A stretch of 43,549 nucleotides of DNA, from NCBI GenBank assembly GCA_018814355.1, contig JAHIZT010000113.1, positions 1 through 43,549 on the forward strand, read 5' to 3'. A model generated the notes under the pieces. The model saw only the letters and a program-made list of their open reading frames with translations, ran no database searches and was not told the DNA's origin. This stretch comes from Candidatus Thermoplasmatota archaeon (GTDB lineage: Archaea; Thermoplasmatota; Thermoplasmata; UBA10834). Every line of letters begins with the position of its first letter. Position 1 is the stretch's first letter. Positions 1-5,581 of this stretch are shown here, one piece after another. The position numbers and the translations under genes were made by a program.

Positions 1-335
1 ATGAAGGAGATGTCCTCTGCTCGGAGACGCTCATCTGCCTTCTTTGCCTCCGCGATGGCATACCTCCTCACGAACGCGGTGTCCGCCACGGCTGAGACAA
101 TCATCCTCGCAATCGGGTAGCTCAGGAGCTCCACGGTCGCATCGACCTTGGAGGCCATGGGGTGGTCGTCGATCTTGCCCTCGTCTAGGGCCTCCATCAC
201 CCTGTCCCTTCCCAGGTAGCGCGCGCGCTCGTACGCCACTCCAGATACGAGCTGATCAAGCGATACCTCTGAGTCCTTGAGGTACTTTGCTGACTCCTTC
301 AAGAAAGGATACTTCGCCGATGTGACGACATCCAA
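1..335 (-). CDS. priL: DNA primase large subunit, N-terminal part (runs off window)
   Basis: Reading the minus strand from a TTG at 335 gives an open frame of 111 codons that leaves the window at position 1. It begins MDVVTSAKYPFLKESAKY, and the YPFL..A..Y opening followed by a helical segment with SYPIARMIVSAV and VRRYAIAEAKKA is characteristic of archaeal/eukaryotic primase large subunits. This subunit pairs with PriS to make replication primers. The 4Fe-4S domain of the family lies in the C-terminal half, outside the window. The TTG start is preferred because a G-rich GGGGGAG motif lies about 9 bases upstream. An in-frame GTG at 362, directly after a stop, is an alternative. It lies 57 bases downstream of the radical SAM gene on the same strand, so the two may be co-transcribed. 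Confidence 0.85.
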   Translation of the reverse strand, partial: MDVVTSAKYPFLKESAKYLKDSEVSLDQLVSGVAYERARYLGRDRVMEALDEGKIDDHPMASKVDATVELLSYPIARMIVSAVADTAFVRRYAIAEAKKADERLRAEDISF

Positions 336-392
336 ACCGGGCCTCTCCCCCTTCTGCTTCACTCAAATCAGGAGTTACATACTAGATACTGT

Positions 393-2033
393 CTACTGCA
401 CCTTGTGTACATTTCCGATGGTCAGGTGAAACTGCGCTGACGCCAAGGCCTTCGGCTCGTCGAACAGTTGCCAGAGTTCATCAGCGTTAGAGAACGGCCT
501 CCTCCTGACGATCGCCATGGCTCTCTTCTTGCCCACTCCGGGGACTGCCTGTAGCATTGATAGCGTTGCGGTGTTCACGTCCGTGGGATGGACTATCCCC
601 GACAAGCTTCTGATGGCCTGGCTGGTCACGGCGACGTCCACCTTCCTGCCTATATCGACCGGATACGGGACGGATACGAGCAGCGGATAAGTCCCGACCT
701 GCCTCCCGAAGGTCCTGCCGCCCTCTCGCAGCTCCATGTACAAGGATTTCAGCACAGTCCCATCGGGAACTAGCTTCTTGAGAAGCGGGGCGTCTATCTC
801 TGACCGGACGGCGCGCTTGAACTTCTCGAAATTCGCCTTGGAGACGACGCCGGGGAACTCGCTCCTCGAAGGGATCACCTGACGGATGTTGATCCTCCTT
901 AGCAGGAGTCCTTCGGACACTACCTTTCTGAGGAATTCTAGATTGAGCCTGTAGGTCTCCTTCGATTCCCCCTCGAGCCCGCAGAGGAAGTTGATGCCGG
1001 GAAGCGCCAAGGGCAATCCGGACGGGCCTCTGGCGGCTCCAATCTCGTTCACCAATCTGACAGCCTCCAATGTCTGATCAGCCGTAGCATTGAGGTTGTT
1101 CTCGGCGGCCACCTTGGGGTCTGCAGACTCGAGCCCGAACGCCAATACATTGCCGCTCGTGCAGAACTCAGCGATGGCCTTCGTGATCTCTCTGGACTCC
1201 CTCGGATGCTCGGCTATGACCGCAGGGTTCGCATTGTCCAGATGAAACACTTCTGGCCTGACGTTGTCTCTGATCCCTCTCAGGAGCTGTGAGATGGCTT
1301 CGGGATTGGGCGTAGGCGTCTCGGTCTCACCGATCTCATCAGACATGTAGCAGTAGACACAAGACTGCGCCCCCAGCCTGAAGTTGCGGACGCCGACTCT
1401 CGAAAGCGCATCCACTTCATCCAGTATCTCGGACGGCTTCCGGAAGATCACATCTCCGAACAATGGCTCGATGCAGAACCTACAGCCTCCAGTGATGTAC
1501 CTCACACAACCGCGATACATCTGGACCTCGGCGATCAACGGCCCGCCGTGGTCGGGGTGGAGAGCGGCAGCTTCCGCCCCTTTGACGAGCCAATCGTTCC
1601 ATTCCTGCTGAGTTCTCCTCCTCTGGACGAATTCGCCATGAACGACGAGATCGTGAACGGACGCTTCGAAGTCGCTTGATGAGATGTGGTCGAACGCATC
1701 CCTGAGCATGGATGGTGCGTGATCAGGATCCGCTCCCAGGCTGGCAGCGATCGTCCCTTTGAATGAAGCTGCAATGGTTGCGAGTTCCCGATTGCTCGCA
1801 GGCATCCCTCTCAGATACTTGCCTGGGACGGCGATGTTCCTGATGACGGCCAGCAGATCGGTCTTGTCGAACCTGACAACACCAGCTCTCCACTGGTCTA
1901 TCGTCGAGTAGCGGACCTCCGCTCCGGCGCTTCGAAGAGATCCGTAAGCTAGTCGCGCATTCGGTGATATGAACGGCGGAACCCCGAGACATGCAGGCTC
2001 ATCCGTGTATCCGTCAAGGACTAGTGCCCTCAT
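393..2033 (-). CDS. Radical SAM protein with C-terminal helix-hairpin-helix (COG1031 type)
   Basis: The protein has 546 residues. It opens with MRALVLDGYTDEPACLGVPP, the typical start of the archaeal COG1031 family. A cysteine cluster (GCVRYITGGCRFCIEP, around residues 180-195) would bind the radical SAM 4Fe-4S cluster. The C-terminus holds a helix-hairpin-helix (LQAVPGVGKKRAMAIV), suggesting nucleic-acid binding. The reaction is unknown. An upstream ATG at 2117 is in frame, but the ATG at 2033 is chosen because homology begins there and a TATA-like element (2057-2068) sits about 30 bases before it with no Shine-Dalgarno, as expected for a leaderless archaeal mRNA. The primase large-subunit gene follows it, hinting at a link to replication or repair, but that is inference. 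Confidence 0.85.
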   Translation of the reverse strand: MRALVLDGYTDEPACLGVPPFISPNARLAYGSLRSAGAEVRYSTIDQWRAGVVRFDKTDLLAVIRNIAVPGKYLRGMPASNRELATIAASFKGTIAASLGADPDHAPSMLRDAFDHISSSDFEASVHDLVVHGEFVQRRRTQQEWNDWLVKGAEAAALHPDHGGPLIAEVQMYRGCVRYITGGCRFCIEPLFGDVIFRKPSEILDEVDALSRVGVRNFRLGAQSCVYCYMSDEIGETETPTPNPEAISQLLRGIRDNVRPEVFHLDNANPAVIAEHPRESREITKAIAEFCTSGNVLAFGLESADPKVAAENNLNATADQTLEAVRLVNEIGAARGPSGLPLALPGINFLCGLEGESKETYRLNLEFLRKVVSEGLLLRRINIRQVIPSRSEFPGVVSKANFEKFKRAVRSEIDAPLLKKLVPDGTVLKSLYMELREGGRTFGRQVGTYPLLVSVPYPVDIGRKVDVAVTSQAIRSLSGIVHPTDVNTATLSMLQAVPGVGKKRAMAIVRRRPFSNADELWQLFDEPKALASAQFHLTIGNVHKVQ

Positions 2034-2056
2034 CGCCGTCGAGAAGCCTTTTGGTC

Positions 2057-2068
2057 TGGTTATATGTT
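2057..2068 (-). promoter_or_regulatory. TATA-like promoter of the radical SAM/priL unit
   Basis: On the minus strand an AACATATAACC element is centred about 30 bases before the ATG at 2033. There is no ribosome-binding motif between them, so the transcript is probably leaderless or nearly so. Confidence 0.5.
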
Positions 2069-2256
2069 CTGTTCTCGACATTTTCCAAGCTTCAATCAGC
2101 AGACCCTGCGAAGGCATCTCTTCTCGTTACGTTCGCAATGTATTAATCGGCGGAATTCTTTGCCGAACAAGCAGAAAACTTCCTGTCAAGTTGCTTGATT
2201 TGGGAAACCAAATCGACGACTTTCGAAATCGGACGAAATACATGGGGTAGATTCGA

Positions 2257-3693
2257 ATGGCAAAGAAATCCAAGCCGGCCAAGAAGAAGGCCGTGAAGAG
2301 ATACGTGAAGAAGGCTCCTGCCAAGAAGAAGGTCTTTGGGAAGCCACTGGAGAAGGTCTCCGTGGATGTGCTGCTGAAGAAGGCGTACGAGCCCGCTCGG
2401 CTCGCGATGATCTATCACCCGTTCTACGAAGGGAAGATCGAAATCGTCCCGAAGTGCTCCGTATGGGACTTCAGCGCCTTCGCCGTGTGGTACACACCTG
2501 GCGTTGCGGAGCCATGCAAAGCAATCAACAAGGACAAGGACCTGTCATATGTGCACACGAACAGGTGGAACACGGTAGCTGTCATATCCGACGGAACACG
2601 AGTCCTTGGCTTGGGCGACATCGGACCTGAGGCGGGACTGCCGGTCATGGAGGGCAAGTCCCTTCTGTTCAAGTACCTCGGCGGCGTGGACGCGTTCCCG
2701 CTCTGCCTGGGCACGAAGGACCCTGACAAGATCATTGAGACGGTCAAGATACTGCAGCCATCACTGGGCGGTGTGAACCTTGAGGACATCTCGCAGCCGA
2801 AGTGCTTCTACGTACTCGAGAGATTGAGGGCCGAGTGCGAGATTCCAGTATGGCACGACGACCAGCAGGGTACTGGCACAATCGTTGCCGCAGGCGCAGT
2901 GAACGCCGCGAAGGTCGTCGGCAAGAAGCCGTCCGAGATGAAGGCCGCATTCATCGGCGCGGGCGCTGCGAATATCGCCATCTCGAGGATCATGCACCTC
3001 TCCGGCTTCAAGTGGGAGAACATGGTCATGTGCGACTCCAAAGGCACGCTGAACATGAGCAGGTGCGACGAGACGAGGAAGGATTACAAGGAGAAGCTGT
3101 TCATGTGCGAGCACTCTAACAAGGAGCAGGTCATGGGCGGCCCCGCTGACGCGATGAAGGGTGCGGACATACTGGTCGCTGCATCGAAGCCAGGGCCCGG
3201 CACGGTAAAGCCCGAGTGGATCAAGGGCATGGCCGATGACTCGATAGTGTTCGCAACGGCGAACCCGATCCCCGAGATATGGCCATGGGAGGCGCTGGAT
3301 GCAGGAGCGAATGTAGTCGCAACTGGCAGATCCGACTTCCCGAACCAGGTCAACAACTCCCTCGGGTTCCCTGGCATATTCAGGGGAACGCTAGACGTGA
3401 GGGCCAAGACGATCTCGGACTCGATGTGCGTCGCTGCGGTCATGGAGATCGCCAAGACGGCCGAGGACAACGGCCTCAACCAGAACTACATCGTGCCCAC
3501 GATGGACGAGTGGGAGGTCTTCCCGAGAGAGGCCGCCGCTGTCGGCATGGCCGCCATCAACGAGGGCATCGCGAGGATCAAGGCCACAAGGCAGGAGCTG
3601 TACGAGAAGGCCGAGGCCATCATCGGGCGCGCGAGGAAACAGACCAAGATGCTCATGAAGACAGGGTTCATCAGGCCGCGGCCAAAGGCCTAA
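2257..3693 (+). CDS. NAD(P)-dependent malic enzyme with lysine-rich N-terminal tail
   Basis: This 478-residue protein should convert malate to pyruvate and CO2 with reduction of NAD(P). Family motifs are clear: YTPGVAEPC with the catalytic tyrosine (about residues 79-87), GDIGPEAGLPVMEGKSLLFK with the catalytic lysine, the metal-binding NLEDIS, HDDQQGTG, and the nucleotide-binding IGAGAANIA. The first 36 residues are unusual: about half are lysine or arginine, in short KK(A/P)KK-like blocks, and they precede the normal start of the fold. A GGGGT motif lies 8-12 bases before the ATG. The gene stands alone, divergent from the radical SAM gene and convergent with the EF-1beta operon. It probably links C4 acids to pyruvate; the coenzyme preference cannot be read reliably. 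Confidence 0.93.
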   Translation: MAKKSKPAKKKAVKRYVKKAPAKKKVFGKPLEKVSVDVLLKKAYEPARLAMIYHPFYEGKIEIVPKCSVWDFSAFAVWYTPGVAEPCKAINKDKDLSYVHTNRWNTVAVISDGTRVLGLGDIGPEAGLPVMEGKSLLFKYLGGVDAFPLCLGTKDPDKIIETVKILQPSLGGVNLEDISQPKCFYVLERLRAECEIPVWHDDQQGTGTIVAAGAVNAAKVVGKKPSEMKAAFIGAGAANIAISRIMHLSGFKWENMVMCDSKGTLNMSRCDETRKDYKEKLFMCEHSNKEQVMGGPADAMKGADILVAASKPGPGTVKPEWIKGMADDSIVFATANPIPEIWPWEALDAGANVVATGRSDFPNQVNNSLGFPGIFRGTLDVRAKTISDSMCVAAVMEIAKTAEDNGLNQNYIVPTMDEWEVFPREAAAVGMAAINEGIARIKATRQELYEKAEAIIGRARKQTKMLMKTGFIRPRPKA

Positions 3694-3710
3694 GCTGGAG
3701 AAAGACTCGT

Positions 3711-3754
3711 CAAACCCCTTCCGAAAACCTTTCTTCGTTTCTGGTTTCTTGATT
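3711..3754. terminator. T-rich intergenic tract between convergent genes
   Basis: The 62-base gap between the stop of malic enzyme and the stop of the EF-1beta gene contains repeated CTTTC/GTTTC/GGTTTC pyrimidine runs on the plus strand. Archaeal termination commonly uses such T-rich tracts, so this is a plausible terminator for malic enzyme. No strong hairpin was seen. Confidence 0.35.
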
Positions 3755-3755
3755 C

Positions 3756-4022
3756 TCAGAGCAGCCCCATCTCGACAATCTCGACGCTCTGGACTCCAGG
3801 CACCTTCGAGATGGCATCCTCGACCTGATCCGCGCCACCCTTCTTGTCGTCAATGACGATCAGGACATGCAGCGCCTTCAGACCGAATGCCAGGGGCCTC
3901 TGCTCTGCAGCTCTCAACCTCGCACCGTCAGGCAAGGCATTCTTGATATCTCCTTCGAGCTTAGTGAGGTCAACTTCCAGCCCCTCGGGTAGGATTCTGT
4001 ACTGCAAACCGACTTCTCCCAC
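3756..4022 (-). CDS. ef1b: Translation elongation factor 1-beta (aEF-1beta)
   Basis: The 88-residue product begins MGEVGLQYRILPEGLEVDL and ends IVEMGLL, matching archaeal aEF-1beta in sequence and in the usual 88-90 residue length. The protein is the guanine-nucleotide exchange factor for EF-1alpha. A GTG at 4031 would add three residues. The GTG at 4022 is preferred because GAGGTG sits six bases upstream and the family normally begins here. It follows the zinc-finger gene with a gap of about 10 bases, an arrangement common in archaea, so the two are expected to be co-transcribed and linked to translation. Confidence 0.93.
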   Translation of the reverse strand: MGEVGLQYRILPEGLEVDLTKLEGDIKNALPDGARLRAAEQRPLAFGLKALHVLIVIDDKKGGADQVEDAISKVPGVQSVEIVEMGLL

Positions 4023-4032
4023 GGAAAACACC

Positions 4033-4200
4033 TCAGGGTCCTACGAATCCGCACTCAGGGCACTTGTAATGGACGCTCTGGTCCCTGCAATTCATGCACC
4101 TTCCGATCGTGGCCTTCCCGCAGCTCGGGCACAGGAACGTGGTCTCCATCTTCCTGACCAAGCGGACGCCACATGAACTGCAGATCTTCTCCTGGCTCAT
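4033..4200 (-). CDS. Small zinc-finger protein (HVO_2753 family)
   Basis: A 55-residue protein starting MSQEKICSSCGVRL contains four CxxC knuckles (CSSC, CPSC, CMNC, CPEC), enough for two zinc sites. Length, spacing and the ending PECGFVGP match the archaeal HVO_2753-type mini-zinc-finger family that precedes EF-1beta in many archaea. A much longer open frame continues upstream to 4896, but that part is antisense to the flavodoxin gene and shows no homology, so the ATG at 4200 is the start. A TATA box lies about 40 bases upstream. Its molecular role is not established. Confidence 0.88.
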   Translation of the reverse strand: MSQEKICSSCGVRLVRKMETTFLCPSCGKATIGRCMNCRDQSVHYKCPECGFVGP

Positions 4201-4238
4201 CAAGTCTCTTCGACCTCGGGTCTGAGGTAACGACTCCG

Positions 4239-4247
4239 TATATATAA
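4239..4247 (-). promoter_or_regulatory. TATA box of the zinc finger/EF-1beta operon
   Basis: TTATATATA on the minus strand lies about 40 bases before the ATG at 4200, predicting a leader of roughly 10-15 bases. It is one of the clearest TATA elements in the window. Confidence 0.6.
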
Positions 4248-4347
4248 TGATACTAGTGTGACTTGTGTGACGGCGAGGGCTGATACGAATCGGGAAACTA
4301 CATAGGAGTCCATCGCGATTCAGTTGAGACCATCGGGGGAAAGAAAT

Positions 4348-4839
4348 TTGAAGGGGATCGTAGTATACGACAGCTACTTCGGGAACACGAAGAAAGTGGC
4401 AGAGGCAATCATCGAGCAGATCAAGTCTGAGGGTCACGAGGCGGAGCTCCGGAGCGTGAGGGAGGACTATCCATCTCCTCCGCAAGGGGACTTCATATTG
4501 GTCGGGTCTCCCAACAGAATGGGCGGAGTGACTGGTAGGATAAAGCGCTACGTGAAACACCTTGATCTCTCGGTATGGAAGGACAAGCCGTTGGCCATAT
4601 TCACGACCGTGGCCTCCCATCCAGAAGGCGAAGTGACCGAGAAGGAGAAGAGCAGCTACGAGAGGTGGGCTCTGAGAGCTGGACCCAAGCTCAGGGATAA
4701 AGCCAAGGACCACGGGCTCAACGCAGTCGACAAGCTGCTGTACGTCGAGGTCAAGGGTCAGAAAGGTCCGTTGGCCGACAACGGGGTTGAGCAGACAAAG
4801 CAGTTTGTACACGAGTTCCTTCAGGCAATCAAGAGATGA
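4348..4839 (+). CDS. Flavodoxin-like protein
   Basis: The 163-residue product opens MKGIVVYDSYFGNTKKVAEAI, with the FMN phosphate-binding loop S-Y-F-G-N-T after the first beta strand. Later segments GDFILVGSPNRMGGVTGRI and PLAIFTTVASHPEGE correspond to the 50s and 90s loops of the flavodoxin fold. It should carry FMN and act as a cytoplasmic electron carrier or flavodoxin-type oxidoreductase. The TTG at 4348 is chosen because GGGGGA lies about eight bases before it. An upstream TTG at 4324 would add eight residues unlike the family. It is transcribed divergently from the zinc finger/EF-1beta operon. Its redox partner is not evident nearby. Confidence 0.88.
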   Translation: MKGIVVYDSYFGNTKKVAEAIIEQIKSEGHEAELRSVREDYPSPPQGDFILVGSPNRMGGVTGRIKRYVKHLDLSVWKDKPLAIFTTVASHPEGEVTEKEKSSYERWALRAGPKLRDKAKDHGLNAVDKLLYVEVKGQKGPLADNGVEQTKQFVHEFLQAIKR

Positions 4840-5088
4840 GGGGCCAGTAGTCCCACTGCAGCGGATATCGAGGATGCTCGCCTTGGACCGTAGCAATGTG
4901 TCGCAATCGGAGGGTTCATAATGATTTCCCAGAAATCGAAATTTATACTGCGTTAATTAATTTAATTCGGCCGAAATAAATACGAAAAACCCCCCTGCCG
5001 ACCAAGAAGCTCGGATTCCAAGAAATCATTATATATGCGAAGTGTCTACACGGCCTGCTAACGCAGCCTAGGGTATCCACGCCGCCCA
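4840..5088. promoter_or_regulatory. AT-rich region with tRNA-Lys promoter, inverted repeat and palindrome
   Basis: This 249-base gap has no credible ORF. It holds a TATA box ATTATATATG at 5029-5038, about 50 bases before the tRNA, and another TATA-like TTTATACT near 4942-4949. An 11-base inverted repeat pairs 4918-4928 (ATAATGATTTC) with 5022-5032 (GAAATCATTAT). A perfect palindrome, TTCGGCCGAA, lies at 4966-4975. The repeat places the same element in both orientations, so it may be a duplicated promoter or regulator site. No further TATA box was found between the tRNA and rpoH, so this region may also drive the RNA polymerase operon. Confidence 0.45.
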
Positions 5089-5109
5089 GGGCCCGTAGCT
5101 CAGCTAGGT

Positions 5110-5149
5110 AGGAATCTCATGCATTTTCGGTGTATTAGACTCCCTAGAA
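5110..5149 (+). other. tRNA-Lys intron 1, position 20/21 (D loop), 40 nt
   Basis: The 5' exon CTAG (5104-5107) pairs with intron CTAG (5144-5147) to form a four-base-pair central helix. The bulges are GT|A (5108-5110) and AA|A (5148-5150), with cleavage after the second base of each. An inner intron helix pairs GGA-A-TC (5111-5116) with GA-C-TCC (5138-5143), with one mismatch. Splicing joins ...CTAGGT to AGAGC, restoring a normal D loop. On the exon side two bases (AG) face the 3' bulge, so the motif is slightly relaxed. Confidence 0.88.
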
Positions 5150-5188
5150 AGAGCATCTGCCTTTTAAGCAGGTGGCCCGGGGTTCGAA

Positions 5189-5218
5189 TGACTATGCCTA
5201 ACAGACTAGTCTCGGAAA
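5189..5218 (+). other. tRNA-Lys intron 2, position 59/60 (T loop), 30 nt
   Basis: Exon TTCG (5183-5186) pairs with intron CGGA (5213-5216) in a four-base-pair central helix with one G-T wobble. The two bulges are AA|T (5187-5189) and AA|T (5217-5219). An inner helix pairs GACTA (5190-5194) with TAGTC (5207-5211). Cleavage after the second base of each bulge joins TTCGAA to TCCCCG and recreates T loop and T stem exactly. One unpaired T (5212) makes the motif slightly irregular. Confidence 0.88.
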
Positions 5219-5232
5219 TCCCCGCGGGCCCG

Positions 5233-5319
5233 CCGGGCGTCGTCCAGGGCGAGTCAGGGGAGATGGTTCGGATGAAACGCGCTTTCGCGGCGGATCCCGG
5301 GTTTGCGGGGTGAGAGTAA
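5233..5319 (+). other. tRNA-Lys to rpoH spacer
   Basis: The 87 bases are GC-rich with no visible TATA box. A short hairpin CGCG-CTTT-CGCG lies at 5278-5289, and GGGGTGAG at about 5307-5314 is a strong ribosome-binding site for rpoH. The lack of a promoter suggests that rpoH transcription begins upstream of the tRNA. Confidence 0.4.
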
Positions 5320-5577
5320 ATGGCCGAAGAATTTAACGTCTTGGAGCATGAGCTCGTTCCTGAGCATCATCTCCTGCCGGAGAAGGAGGCCGAGAAGATC
5401 TTGAAGGAGCTGAAGCTCACGAAGGACCAGCTCCCGAAGATCAGACTCGCGGATCCATGCATACGCGTGCTCGACGCGATCGTGGGACCAGTGGAAGAGG
5501 GAATGGTTGTGAAGATTGTAAGGCGCAGCGTGACCAGTGGGGAGAGCGTCTGCTACAGATTGGTGATTAGGGGGTAG
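5320..5577 (+). CDS. rpoH: DNA-directed RNA polymerase subunit H
   Basis: The 85-residue protein matches archaeal RpoH, the counterpart of the C-terminal domain of eukaryotic Rpb5. Diagnostic segments are [17 protein letters not shown] and the closing YRLVIRG. It sits in the lower jaw of RNA polymerase near downstream DNA. GGGGTGAG lies 6-13 bases upstream of the ATG. It is the first gene of the polymerase operon and lies four bases before rpoB, the classic archaeal order H-B-A'-A''. Confidence 0.97.
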   Translation: MAEEFNVLEHELVPEHHLLPEKEAEKILKELKLTKDQLPKIRLADPCIRVLDAIVGPVEEGMVVKIVRRSVTSGESVCYRLVIRG

Positions 5578-5581
5578 GCCC

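Larger units (their letters stand above)
5089..5232 (+). tRNA. tRNA-Lys (UUU) interrupted by two noncanonical introns
   Basis: Exons are 5089-5109, 5150-5188 and 5219-5232. Joined, they give 74 nt with acceptor stem GGGCCCG/CGGGCCC, D stem GCTC/GAGC with a normal D loop containing G18-G19, anticodon stem TCTGC/GCAGG, loop CTTTTAA (anticodon TTT at 5163-5165), a five-base variable loop, T stem CGGGG/CCCCG and T loop TTCGAAT, with discriminator G. CCA is not encoded. The genomic copy is broken in the D loop and the T loop, while the usual archaeal intron site (37/38) is intact. Each interruption has a bulge-helix-bulge-like fold at its ends. The precursor is probably transcribed from the TATA box near 5030. 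Confidence 0.93.

Noticed and set aside
44-280. Plus-strand ORF of 78 codons at the window start
   Set aside because: It is antisense to the clear priL frame on the minus strand, is rich in Arg/Pro/Ser and matches no family.
4201-4896. Long upstream extension of the small zinc-finger gene
   Set aside because: It is antisense to flavodoxin and crosses the TATA box. Similarity to the family begins at the ATG at 4200.
5119-5313. ORF of 64 codons across the tRNA-Lys region
   Set aside because: It lies over the tRNA exons, introns and rpoH leader. The RNA structure explains the sequence better.
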